Of a stretch of 64,000 nt of DNA, positions 22,733 through 33,110 are shown piece by piece. The notes beneath the pieces are model-generated. The model was given only the letters and a program-made list of their open reading frames with translations. It did no database searches and was not told the origin of the DNA. The DNA is from Megaleporinus macrocephalus (taxonomy: Eukaryota; Chordata; Actinopteri; Characiformes; Anostomidae): the NCBI GenBank assembly GCA_021613375.1, contig CM038704.1, forward strand, positions 3,604,905-3,668,904, given 5' to 3'. Position 1 is the stretch's first letter. Every line of letters starts with the position of its first letter. Position numbers and translations under genes: made by a program.

Positions 22733-24877
22733 AGAAGTGTCAAGTAATGAAGTACAAATACTTCGTTACCTTACGTAAGTAGAAATGTTGGTTATTTATA
22801 CTTTACTGGAGTAAGTATTTTTTGTTGACTTTTTACTTCTACTCCTTACATTTACACTCCTTTATCAGTACTTTCTACTCCTTACATTTACACTCTATTA
22901 TCAGTACTTTCTACTCCTTACATTTACACTCCATTATCAGTACTTTCTGCTCCTTACATTTACACTCCTTTATCAGTACTTTCTACTCCTTACATTTACA
23001 CTCCTTTATCAGTACTTTCTGCTCCTTACATTTACACTCCATTATCAGTAGTTTCTACTCCTTACATTTACACTCCTTTATCAGTACTTTCTGCTCCTTA
23101 CATTTACACTCCTTTATCAGTACTTTCTACTCCTTACATTTACACTCCTTTATCAGTACTTTCTGCTCCTTACATTTACACTCCATTATCAGTAGTTTCT
23201 ACTCCTTACATTTACACTCCTTTATCAGTACTTTCTACTCCTTACATTTACACTCCTTTATCAGTACTTTCTGCTCCTTACATTTACACTCCATTATCAG
23301 TACTTTCTACTCCTTACATTTACACTCCATTATCTGTACTTTCTACTCCTTACATTTACACTCCATTATCAGTACTTTCTACTCCTTACATTTACACTCC
23401 ATTATCAGTACTTTCTACTCCTTACATTTACACTCCATTATCAGTACCTTCTACTCCTTACATTTACACTCCATTATCAGTACTTTCTACTCCTTACATT
23501 TACACTCCATTATCAGTACTTTCTACTCCTTACATTTACACTCCATTATCTGTACTTTCTACTCCTTACATTTACACTCCATTATCTGTACTTTCTACTC
23601 CTTACATTTACACTCCATTATCTGTACTTTCTACTCCTTACATTTACACTCAATTATCAGTATCTTCTTCTCCTTACATTTACACTCCCTTTATCTGTAC
23701 TTTCTAATCCTTACATTTACACTCCATTATCTGTACTTTCTACTCCTTACATTTACACTCCATTATCAGTACTCTCTACTCCTTACATTTACACTCCATT
23801 ATCTGTACTTTCTACTCCTTACATTTACACTCCATTATCTGTACTTTCTACTCCTTACATTTACACTCCATTATCAGTACTTTCTACTCCTTACATTTAC
23901 ACTCCATTATCAGTACTTTCTACTCCTTACATTTACTCTCCATTATCAGTACTCTCTACTCCTTACATTTACACTCCATTATCTGTACTTTCTACTCCTT
24001 ACATTTACACTCCATTATCTGTACTTTCTACTCCTTACATTTACACTCCATTATCAGTACTTTCTACTCCTTACATTTACACTCCATTATCTGTACTTTC
24101 TACTCCTTACATTTACACTCCATTATCAGTACTTTCTACTCCTTACATTTACTCTCCATTATCAGTACTCTCTACTCCTTACATTTACACTCCATTATCT
24201 GTACTTTCTACTCCTTACATTTACACTCCATTATCTGTACTTTCTACTCCTTACTTTTACACTCCATTATCAGTACTTTCTACTCCTTACATTTACACTC
24301 CATTATCTGTACTTTCTACTCCTTACATTTACACTCCATTATCTGTACTTTCTACTCCTTACTTTTACACTCCATTATCAGTACTTTCTACTCCTTACAT
24401 TTACACTCCATTATCTGTACTTTCTACTCCTTACATTTACACTCCATTATCTGTACTTTCTACTCCTTACATTTACACTCCATTATCAGTACTTTCTACT
24501 CCTTACTTTTACACTCCATTATCAGTACTTTCTACTCCTTACATTTACACTCCATTATCTGTACTTTCTACTCCTTACATTTACACTCCATTATCTGTAC
24601 TTTCTACTCCTTACTTTTACACTCCATTATCTGTACTTTCTACTCCTTACTTTTACACTCCATTATCTGTACTTTCTACTCCTTACATTTACACTCCATT
24701 ATCAGTACCTTCTACTCCTTACATTTACACTCCATTATCAGTACCTTCTACTCCTTACATTTACACTCCATTATCTGTACTTTCTACTCCTTACTTTTTA
24801 AACATAACCTCATTACTCCTATTTCTATCTATACTTCTACCTGAGTAATGAATGTGAATACTTTCGACACCTTTGGA
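22733..24877. mobile_element. Nested non-autonomous element carrying a 36-bp array
   Basis: The left side reads agtgtcaagtaatgaag and then a small hairpin (gaagtacaaatacttc). The right side reads ctacctgagtaatgaatgtg, aatactttcgacacct. The ends share AGTGTC/GACACCT as weak inverted repeats. This terminal structure is common in fish repeats. Nearly all of its interior is the 36-bp array. Confidence 0.65.
22835..24795. repeat. 36-bp minisatellite, about 54 copies
   Basis: The unit is actttctactccttacattt followed by acactccattatcagt. Variants are tctgt/cagt and gctcc/actcc. Because 36 is divisible by three, one frame stays open for 659 codons (22822-24801) as a 12-residue Ser/Leu/His/Phe-rich repeat. 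A 1-bp insertion at about 23687 switches the repeat phrase part-way, which a real repeat protein would not tolerate. It is therefore not a gene. Confidence 0.97.
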
Positions 24878-25110
24878 TACAATACGTATCGTGATACATC
24901 AGTCACGATTCAATATATCGCGATATGTTGCGATGCTGCACGTAAAGTGGCGTATTGTGAAGATTTTTTAAAATCCTACTATTAAAACACACCACTGTAT
25001 GAACAGGTTTGCCAATGCTTACAATAGCATTGCGCCCTTGTGCTGCTTGTTTATGTTGAAATGGAGCTGAGAAGTTATTGCTCCTGCTGTAAGAACGACC
25101 TCATCGTACG

Positions 25111-25598
25111 TAGGGGTGTGTTTAAAGAATCGATTTTTCAATCCAAATCGATCTTCATTTGAATAATCCGATATCGATTTGTATAAACCCGAGATCGACC
25201 TTTAAAATTAGCATTCCAGTCCCCCGTGACCCGGTCTCGCGTGATCAGCCATTGTTTTTTGTGCAACAAGATCTGGCTGGGGATGCACATCAGTTAAGCA
25301 TGGCTGGAGCACAAGTGAAGGCGCCCCAGAACTTTAAAGTAGATGTCTGGCTACATTTTGTATTCAGAAACCATGACGGTATATAAACATATAAACACTA
25401 ATGTTTTTAGTAATGGTAGGTTGAGTGTTCTTGTACATTTACCACATTAGTTCTCTGAAAATCTCTTTTTATATTCAAACAAAACATATTATTGTAACTG
25501 AAATATCCCTAAATTAATCAATATTGAATTTAATTGAATCGGAAATCGAATTGAATTGGGACCTTGTGAATCGGGATTGAATCAATCCGAGAAACCTA
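25111..25598 (+). mobile_element. hAT-type element relic with a BED-finger remnant
   Basis: It starts taggggtgtgtttaaagaat and ends at gaaaccta. The flanks atcgtacg (25103-25110) and atcataca (25599-25606) agree at 6 of 8 positions, and the two differences are the G-to-A changes expected from CpG decay. The central frame 25159-25386 ends with NFKVDVWLHFVFRNHDG, which resembles the start of the BED zinc finger of hAT transposases (W.HF.F...DG). The zinc-binding cysteines are absent because the frame stops. Everything downstream is deleted. Confidence 0.65.
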
Positions 25599-25606
25599 AT
25601 CATACA

Positions 25607-25999
25607 TGAACTAAAAAGAGCCCTGACTTGACAACGAGCATGCAGTCGTGTTGATCACTCGGCAGTGGACGGATCCCTGCTGTTTCTTATTGGACCACTT
25701 GTTTGGCATGAATTTGCATTTGAGTGGCCACACCTGTCAGAGCAAACGGAATTAAAGAAAAAAATTAGATTGGTCGCCACCAAACAAGGCAGGACGTGAA
25801 CGTGACCCTAAAGGTATGCATGTAAATGTAAATATGCTTTCATCTTTAATCTCAATATCAGCAGTAGTATTGTTCTCAGCTTATCTTGTTTACCAACATG
25901 TGCAGCAATATTGAATTCATCCAGTGTTCGCTTAATATCAGAGGAGTTTCCGCTGGGAGCGTCACTTCCAGTGACAACAAGATGAAAACTCATATTCAT
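25607..25999. other. No gene seen
   Basis: Unique-looking DNA with moderate GC. No assigned element. Confidence 0.5.
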
Positions 26000-26745
26000 G
26001 CTGCATTATCAAAGCTCTGCTTCGCCTCCGCCACTCCGTGTTTACAGTTTCTTTCTTCGAATGCTATCAGGAGTCGTGCAGAGAGCATGTCCCCGAGTTG
26101 CAAGGCGCATGCAGATCTCGCGTCACACTGGCCGCCTTTGTGCGCCTGAGCAGTTGTCTTCAAGCCGGGGCCACTTTTGTCCCGGCCCTGACAGATTTAT
26201 CAGTCGCCCTTTTGTGGGGGGCCTTTCTTTCCCGCCCCCTTTTTTCGGCTTCTGCATCCAGACTGGAAACAAACACATGTGGCCCATCAAGATTATCCGT
26301 CGGCTGAGACGTACAATGGGCCGCATTTATGAGCCCTGGAAAAAAGGAAAATAAAAAAAAGGAGCCTCGGAGCTCCAAACGGCTTGGGGCCGCCGGGACC
26401 GCCGGACGAGTGTCCTTCATTGGCTGCCGCACGAGAGCAAAGCGAAGGAAACCTATGAATTTGTTTAAGGCGAGTGGTGGAGGAATAAAGGAGGAGAGTC
26501 GAGGCAGCGCACATTCATTCTCCCGGGCCTAATGATATGCGATCGGATAGTTAATGAACTTCCTCGCGTACCACGTCGCTCCTGTCGCCATAGCAACCGC
26601 TGGCCACGGCAAAGCAGTTGCAGCGATAGCCTGGATTGCGGCGGGGGGGTGGAGAGGAAATGAACACGCAGAACAACCTCGCTGGTCTTGGTCCAAAGAC
26701 CTCCAGAGACGATGGCTTTTCCATTTGTGAACATGAAGAGGCTTG
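26000..26745. promoter_or_regulatory. GC-rich block with a perfect RFX X-box
   Basis: About 750 bp of GC- and CpG-enriched single-copy DNA in an AT-rich setting. Position 26584-26597 reads GTCGCCATAGCAAC, a full match to the RFX X-box (GTNRCCNNRGYAAC). Long open frames overlap on both strands, which reflects low stop-codon frequency in GC-rich DNA and not coding. It may be an enhancer or a CpG-island promoter. No splice-supported exon was found. Confidence 0.45.
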
Positions 26746-26884
26746 TGTTCTGACCTCCTCACCTTCTCAAACCCAAAACATGTCTGATGTTTCTAGCTTC
26801 TGTGAGTCTTGGGGCGGTGAGACAATCCATCATGTATATCATCGCTCTAAGATGCTTAAAGAACTTAACCCTGCTTTTTAGATG
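26746..26884. other. No gene seen
   Basis: Short spacer. Confidence 0.4.
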
Positions 26885-27125
26885 CCTTCACAAAACCGTG
26901 TCCCCAAAAAAGCATCTCCAAAATCCTAACTTTACAGGAGAGGCCAAAAACTGTCTGTACTTTCAATGTAAGTCAATGGAACCTGAATTTTTCCGAGCTA
27001 TTTTGGAGCATTTCCGTTGGTCCGTTTATCATGACATATGCACACTGTGTAAACAGCAGCTGTCGTGTTTTATTTGTGCAGTAAAATAAAAATCAACAAA
27101 AAATGGAGACGCATGCTTTTCCTTG
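26885..27125 (-). mobile_element. Small dispersed MITE-like element (family E)
   Basis: It carries the blocks tctccaaaatcctaa, ctttacaggagaggcc, gtaagtcaatggaacc, ttttggagcatttc and atggagacgcatgc. The same blocks in the same order recur at 46450-46660 and, reversed, at 29567-30060, 62875-63110 and 63778-64000. The family has about 240 bp and no coding region. Confidence 0.75.
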
Positions 27126-27447
27126 AACCGCAACGAATTAATGGGGCTACTCAAGGAAACCTTGATACAAGCTCTTGCAGCTCCTCCCACACTACCTTCA
27201 CCATGCTCCATCTCTACGTTCCTAGAAGAATCCTTTTTTTTGAGCCTTCTGGGAGATTCCTAGAAGAACGTGTAAGCCTAAAAGCAGAACCTTTAAGCCT
27301 TCGTGGAACTAATAATGATTTCTAGGAACTAAAATATATATGTATATATATATATATATATATAGCTAAGCGAGCTCTCCAACTGAAAGTACTTCAAGAG
27401 CCTTAGATTAACTATTAGTATATTTAGGAAGTGAAAAAAAAAAATTA
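27126..27447. repeat. No gene; (TA)n at 27331-27364
   Basis: Unassigned DNA with a short TA microsatellite and an adenine run at 27434-27444. Confidence 0.6.
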
Positions 27448-27735
27448 AGATACATTATACTGCCAAAGTATGCACTCACCCATCCAAATCCTTAAATCAG
27501 GTGTTCCAATCACTTTCATGGCCACAGGTAAATAAAGCCAAGTACCTAGTCCTGCAGACTGCTTCTACACACATTAGTAAAGAATGGGTCTCTCAGGAGC
27601 TCAGGGAACTCCTGTGTGGTACCGTGATAGGATGCCACCTGTGTAACAAGTCCAGTGGTGAAGTTTCCTCACTACTAAATATTCCACAGTGGACTGTCAG
27701 TGGTGTTATAACAACGTGGAAGTGAGTAGGAACGA
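27448..27735 (+). pseudogene. Tc1-like transposon fragment (5' end and transposase N-terminus)
   Basis: It starts near an inverted-repeat end (attatactgccaaagtatgc) and continues into the transposase start. At 27583-27725 the reading GLSQELREL, GTVIGCHLCNKSSGEVSSLL and QWTVSGVITTWK matches the helix-turn-helix DNA-binding region of Tc1-like enzymes (for example VSSLLNIPQ). It stops at about 27735, so the catalytic domain is missing. It belongs to the same general family as 13809-14862. Confidence 0.75.
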
Positions 27736-27924
27736 CAGTAAGGACAGGGGATTGTTAGAAATGGAAAACAGTGATGGCTGCTAAAGTTTAGGCCTCCAAA
27801 AGCTCCACAACACGATAGGGGAGTCAAGTGCAGGTTTATTGGATAAAACTCTGCAACCGGCAAGCATGAGGTCAAAACCACAGATCCAAACCTTGCAACC
27901 AAAAGCCAAAGTTTATAACCAGAG
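27736..27924. other. No gene seen
   Basis: Unassigned spacer next to the SINE. Confidence 0.4.
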
Positions 27925-28205
27925 ATGAGGAAGGGGCAGTCATGGCCTGAAGGTTAGGGATCTGGTCTTTTAACCAGAAGGTCGCTGGTTCGATCTCCGG
28001 GACCAGCAGGACATGACCTAAGTGCCCTTGAGCAAGGCAACCTCTCCCCGGGCGCCGTAGAGAGGGCTGCCCACTGCTCCGGGCATGTGTGCTCACTACT
28101 ACCCTCTAGTGTGTTCAATAGTATGTCTGTATATGTGGGTCTTTCACTGCATGGATGGGTTCAATGCGAAGGGCAAATTTTGCTGTGTGCAAAACACAAG
28201 TGGTA
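27925..28205 (+). repeat. tRNA-derived SINE (family F copy 1)
   Basis: The tRNA-like head has TGGCCTGAAGG as A box and GGTTCGATCTC as B box (27942-27996). An anticodon-arm-like hairpin (ctggt/accag) lies between them. The body has aagtgcccttgagcaaggca, gggctgcccactgctccggg and catggatgggttcaatgcg. Near-identical structure is at 52638-52925 and, inverted, 52330-52475. The 3' end stops at about 28205. Confidence 0.85.
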
Positions 28206-28281
28206 GGATAATTCTAAACTAAACTAACTAACAGGTGGGGACCTCTGTGGGCGTGGAGGAGAAGTAGCTGCTAAAACTATG
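28206..28281. other. Spacer
   Basis: Short unassigned DNA. Confidence 0.3.
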
Positions 28282-28848
28282 GGTGTATCCGAAATCGCCT
28301 ACTAGGTCAGTAGGTACGAGACTGGACCCAGTACGTACTACTCTAGCAGAACACTAGTAGGCAGCTTCAGTAGGCGAGTTTTCAGTATCCAGGCAGTCTC
28401 GGACACACTGCGTCCACCATCTTACTCCATCCACCAGTGACGCAAGATGACAGACCACCACCGGACACGTCCCACTATTTATTTAAAACCCGTTTACTGA
28501 CAGATTTAGATCCTGTTTGTGACACTGAGCTGTGCTTTGGTCTGAACCTGCACTGTGTTGAGCTGTAGCTCGGACATGAGGAATCAAGAGGAACTTGTAT
28601 ATTTTTTTATATATTTTATTTTATTTTTACCTCAGAAGTTGCTCTAATTTCTGTAGCATCAGTTTATTAGCCACAGCTACATACATACAGTCAATTTTTT
28701 TTCCTCCACTTTGAGTTCATCTGCGGTTCCAGTTGTATTATGGGATAGCACAGTGTGCTGTGTTCGCATACATAAAAATGGCTCCCGATTCAGGAGGTCG
28801 TCCAGGTAGCGATCGCCTACTACTGAGTATTCAGACACACTAGTCGCG
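28282..28848 (+). mobile_element. Family B element without the internal array
   Basis: The left terminus ggtgtatccgaaatcgccta and the following cagtaggtacgagactggac match the start of the element at 15251. Near its right side (28805-28848) one single unit of the 45-bp repeat is present (cctactactgagtattcaga). This copy is the unexpanded form. Its right end is fused to the repeat that starts at 28850. Confidence 0.7.
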
Positions 28849-29530
28849 CTGACTTAACCTATATAACTGCTGGAATGTTGATATAAGCTAACAGGTCTGG
28901 ATTATCTTCTAGAAGCTCTGGATGTCTGTGTTTATTGTAGAATTCTATGTTTTTTTTCCCATGTTTTGACTGAGTTTTGATATTCATGGCTCTAATAGTT
29001 ATGCTTCACCACTTTCCTAGTGTTCCTCAAAGTCCTCTTACCTTCTAGCTGGTTTCTTTGAAGAGCCTGTCTTTGAAATACACTACTGTGCAAAGTTCTG
29101 AGTCACCTCTAGGTCTGAGCTCACTGTTTAAAAACCTTTATCTGATCAATAAGTGTATTTACACCACCAGATCTGATTAGAACAGATGTAAATAATCATA
29201 CACACAATACAAAGTAACACGAATATCTTATTGTGAGAGAAGTAGATCAGATCTTGAGCTCCAGTTTGAAGAACAAAGTTAGGTTCCAGATTTCTCTTGG
29301 ACGCCCCAGACATTGTATGAATGTATTCGGTTCCTTCAGCAGCAAATCTTGATTTAGCTTAATGAAGTACTGAGCAGTCAAAGCAGGTATTAGATGAGAA
29401 CTGTAAATAATACTGGGTTGTTTAGGAGAAGCTTAGAAAGGGTTAAATAAACACACTGACGTATGTAAAAGTATTACTTACTCTATTAATACTGATTAAT
29501 ATTTAATAATAAAGTGTTAAATAAAAGCTT
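28787..29530 (+). repeat. Family G dispersed repeat, inverted partner of 42155-42905
   Basis: About 740 bp match 42155-42905 in reverse orientation, including tatgcttcaccactttcct, gagctcactgtttaaaaacc and tttagcttaatgaagtac. Partial plus-strand copies of the other orientation are at 39055-39560 and 53265-53600. The segment around 29080 (cactactgtgcaaagttct) is itself a known-looking fish repeat end. No coding region was seen. Confidence 0.85.
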
Positions 29531-29566
29531 CCTATCTGGAACAAATTGCTTTTTTATATCGTCACT

Positions 29567-30075
29567 GTCCAATAAAAAAAAAAGATATATCCCTATTTTT
29601 GCCCGTTTTGGGTTTTTTGAACACGCCAATGGTCGTCTACGTTGTGTGAAAATTTCATGATGAATGGACCAATAGAAGTGCTCCATAATAGCTTGGAAAA
29701 AAATAGTATCCACAAAAAGTATGTGGACATATAGCTTTGTTGGACCCATTCCAGGCACTGATGTGGGAAAAGAAGCTCACAGTCGATGTTCCAGTTCATC
29801 TTAAAACTGTTCAGTGGGGTTGAGGAGGTCAGGACTAGGGGCAGTTCCTCCTAAAACCACATCTTAATGGAACTGGTATTAGTGTACAGGGGCACATGGT
29901 CCTGCTGGAGGGTTTGAACACGCCAATGGTCGTCTACGTTGTGTGAAAATGTAATGATGAATGGACCAATAGAAGTGTTCCAAAATAGCTTGGAAAAAAT
30001 TCTGGTTCCATTGACTTACATGTCCTCAAGAGCCTAAAACTTTTACACGGTTCTGCGTATTTCGTATCTCCATGC
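29567..30075 (+). mobile_element. Family E element split by a Tc1-like fragment, with a flanking direct repeat
   Basis: Family E words run from 29567 (ctgtccaataaaaaa) to 29700. Then a Tc1-like terminal fragment (aaaagtatgtggacatatag) runs to about 29905. A second family E segment follows, from ttgaacacgccaatggtcgt at 29912 to 30075. The segment ttgaacacgccaatggtcgt through ggaccaatagaagtg is present on both sides (29617 and 29913) as an 80-bp direct repeat. Confidence 0.7.
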
Positions 30076-30248
30076 GATGTTGTGTCGGTGACAGAGTTGC
30101 GCAAGACTGTTCATTCATCGTTCCATTCTTGTGTCATATTTTCCAGAGGAAGGCAAACAAAGGACTGGGAAGCTCGTACTCGACTGGAAGGCTCATCCGA
30201 TCTTCTGTGTGAATAGAGTTACACTGAGGGCCATTGTGTGGACTGTGT

Positions 30249-30285
<37 letters not shown>

Positions 30286-30465
30286 AAGGAAGGGTGGGCA
30301 AACTTTCAGAAGGGGGAACGTCTGTGTCAGACAACAGTGTCTGGTCATGTGGTTGTCTCTCATGTCTGTGTCACTATGAGATCATGCGTCTGCTGAACAG
30401 CACTTCCTGTAAGCGCTCGCTGAATCATGCGGTGATCTGATCGATCAGCAGTTCTATCTATCTGC
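30076..30465. repeat. No gene; (GA)n at 30248-30290
   Basis: Unassigned DNA containing a purine microsatellite. Confidence 0.6.
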
Positions 30466-31848
30466 TAGGGTGACCAGATTCTAGTACACCAGATGTGGGA
30501 CAAAGACTATGTTTGTGTGGGACAGTGTGGGACACCAATGCATCAAGGTAGGGTAATATAACTTAAAAAATGAAACATCTCTATTCTGCCCCTTTAGCAC
30601 ATAAACTGCAAATAAAAACATATATATATATATACATATACACACACACAGGGGTTGGACAATGAAACTGAAACACCTGTTATTTTAGTGTGGGAGGTTT
30701 CATGGCTAAATTGGACCAGTCTGGTGGTCAATCTTCATTAATTGTACATTGCACCAGTAAGAGCAGAGTATGAAGTTCAGTTAGCAGGTAAGACACAGTT
30801 TAGATCTAAATATTACAATAACACAACATTATGGGACGTACCAGAGTTCAAAAGAGGACAAATTGTTGGTGCACGTCTTGCTGGCGCATCTGTGACCAAG
30901 ACAGCAAGTCTTTGAGATGTATCAAGAGCCACGGTATCCAGGGTAACGTCAGCAGACCACCAAGAAGGACGAACCACATCCAACAGGATTAACTGTGGAC
31001 GCGAGAGGAAGCTGTCTGAAAGGGATGTTGGGTTCTAACCCGGATTGTATCCAAAAAATATAAAACCATGGCTGATCAAATCACAGCGGAATTAAATGAG
31101 CACCTCAGCTTCTCCTGTTTCCACCAGAACTGTCCGTCAGGAGCTCCACAGGGTCAATATACACGGCCGGGCTGCTATAGCCAAACCTTTGGTCACTCGT
31201 CTCAATGCCAAACGTCGGTTTTAATTGTGCAAGAAGCGCAAATCTTGGGCTGTGGACAATGTGAGACATGTATTGTTCTCTGATGATCCACCTTTACTGT
31301 TTTCCCCACATCCGGGAGAGTTACGGTGTGGAGAAGCCCCAAAGAAGCGTACCACCCAGACTGTTGCATGCCCAGAGTGAAGCATGGGGGTGGATCAGTG
31401 ATGGTTTGGGCTGCCATATCATGACATTCCCTTTTCCCAATACTTGTGCTAGATGGGCGCGTCAGTGCCAAGGACTACCGAACCATTCTGGAGGACCATG
31501 TGCATCCAATGGTTTAAACATCGTATCCTGAAGGCGGTGCCGTGTATCAGGATGACAATGCACCAATACACACAGCAGGACTGGAGAAAGACTGGTTTGA
31601 TGAACATGAGAGTGAAGTTGAACATCTCCCATGGCCTGCACAGTCACCAGATCTAAATAGTATTGAGCCACTTTGGGGTGTTTTGGAGGAGCGAGTCAGG
31701 AAACGTTTTCCTCCACCAGCATCACGTAGTGACCTGATCACTATCCTGCAAGAAGAATAGCTTAAAATCCCTCTGACCACTGTGCAGGACTTGTATATGT
31801 CATTCCCAAGACCAACTGACGCTGTATTGGCTGTATATGGTCACCCTA
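30466..31848. mobile_element. hAT-type element hosting the second DD36E transposon
   Basis: It begins tagggtgaccagat and ends atatggtcaccctа-type, read TGGTCACCCTA, giving an inverted repeat of 11 bases. The flanks ctatctgc (30458-30465) and ctatcttg (31849-31856) agree at 6 of 8 positions in line with a decayed 8-bp duplication. Almost the whole interior is the Tc1-type element. Confidence 0.6.
30649..31832 (+). pseudogene. Tc1/mariner transposase pseudogene, DD36E-type, copy 2 (3' truncated)
   Basis: The 5' inverted repeat caggggttggacaatgaaac is at 30649. Transposase reads on the plus strand in pieces. First comes the DNA-binding region (about 30830-31200, several stops), then FSDDPP around 31271 with the first catalytic Asp, then RVKHGGGSVMVWAAIS. 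The last piece, 31542-31760, begins YQDDNAPIHTA and includes SPDLNSIEPLW. There are 36 residues between the second Asp (in DDNA) and the Glu (in SIEP), so the triad is DD36E and not the DD34E of classical Tc1. A stop lies at about 31516 and a frameshift near 31290. The 3' inverted repeat is missing. Confidence 0.88.
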
Positions 31849-31856
31849 CTATCTTG

Positions 31857-32250
31857 ATCGGTCCTGGGATGAGATCACGGCCTCTTCCCGGATGTGTATT
31901 GCCGAGTGCTCCGGCGCTCCAGCTGCAGCGTCTCAGTGATAAAATCCTGACACATCATTTAAAAAGCCATTAAAATAATTCCAGCGCGACTTGTCACCGC
32001 ATAAATGTCACGGCGGTGGAATGAGATATAGCAGACGAAGCCAGGGGCCGTGTTTGATGGCTGTCTGTCACCCAGAGAAAATGACGCCGCAGCGCAGGAG
32101 CCCAGACGTCTTCATAACCGCGGGCGACGCTGGAGAGGTGCGAAGGGAGGGCCGGAATGAGGGCCCATCACTCAGAAGCAGGAGTGGGCATTTAAGACGT
32201 TGTCGGTGTATGATATTCATATTTTTAAAAGAAGAGCATTCATATATGCC
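31857..32250. promoter_or_regulatory. Candidate non-coding regulatory block
   Basis: Single-copy DNA rich in CpG (cacggcggtgg, ccgcgggcgacgc). AT-rich homeobox-like words such as gccattaaaataattcc sit beside it. It shows no repeat relationship within the window and no persuasive reading frame. Conservation could not be tested. Confidence 0.35.
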
Positions 32251-32267
32251 AATGATACACTATGTGG

Positions 32268-33110
32268 ACAAAAGTATGTGGACAGCAATGCATTGACCCA
32301 ATATGGCCTTGTTGGGCCTGTTCCAGGCACTGATGTGGGACGAGACGCTCACAGTCAGTGTTCCAGTTCATCCTAAAGCTGTTCATGGGGGGGTTGAGGA
32401 GGTCGTAACTATGTGCAGTTCCTTCAAAGCCAAAAGTATGTAGACGCCCATGCATTGCACCCATATGGCCTTGTTGGACCCATTCCAGGCTCTGATGTGG
32501 GACGAGAAGCTCACAGTCAGTGTTCCAGTTCATCCTAAAGCTGTTCAGTGGGGTTGAGGAGGTCGTAACTATGTGCAGTTCCTTCAAAGCCAAAAGTATT
32601 TGGACACCAATGCATTGCACCCATATGGGCTTGTTGGACCCATTCCTGGCTCTGATGTGGGACGAGAAGCTCACAGTCAGTGTTCCAGTTCATCGTAAGG
32701 GTGTTCAGTAGGGTTGATGAGGTCAAGACTATGTGCAGTTCCTCCACTTTATGACTCATAAATCCAAAAGTATTTGGACACCAATACGTTGCACCAATAT
32801 GGCCTTGTTGGACCCATTCCAGGCACTGATATGGGACGAGAAGATCACAGTCAGTGTTCCAGTTCCTCCTAAAGCTGTTCAGTGGGGTTGAGGAGGTCAG
32901 GACTATATGCAATTGCTCCACTTCATGACTCCTAATACCAAAAGTATTTGGCCACCAATGCATTGCACCCATATGGCCTTGTTGGACCCATTCTAGGCAC
33001 TGATATGGGACAAGAAGCTTACAGTCAATGTTCCAGTTCATCCCAAAGGTGTTCAGTGGGGTTGAGGAGGTCAGGTTTATGTGCACTTCCTCCTAAAACC
33101 TTCTAAAAAT
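32268..33110. repeat. Tandem array of 160-175-bp units, 5 copies
   Basis: Units start with ccaaaagtatttggacacca-type sequence at about 32268, 32431, 32592, 32764 and 32939. Each has tatggccttgttggaccca, gatgtgggacgagaagctca and tgttcagtggggttgaggag. They derive from the left end of the Tc1-like element. The reverse strand has open frames with the phrase WNTDCELLVPHQ repeated, which are shadows. Confidence 0.9.

Larger units (their letters stand above)
22696..25075. mobile_element. hAT-type MITE (family D copy 1), split by a nested element
   Basis: The left end tagggctgcgtattggcaag matches the left end at 57130. The rest resumes after about 24877 with acgtatcgtgatacatcagt, through cctactattaaaacacacca to gcccttgtgctgcttgtt, all collinear with 57150-57350. 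The right end is missing where the neighbouring element begins. No coding region. Confidence 0.75.

Noticed and set aside
22822..24801. 659-codon open frame, Ser/Leu/His-rich
   Set aside because: Generated by a 36-bp tandem repeat with a period divisible by three. It has no non-repeat domain, and the repeat phrase changes after a 1-bp shift.
26000..26740. Many overlapping frames on both strands
   Set aside because: GC-rich DNA has few stops. No single frame stands out and no splice-supported exon is seen.
27942..28000. Possible tRNA-Lys gene (cttttaa anticodon-like loop)
   Set aside because: No matching acceptor stem. The flanking sequence is the SINE body found again at 52638.
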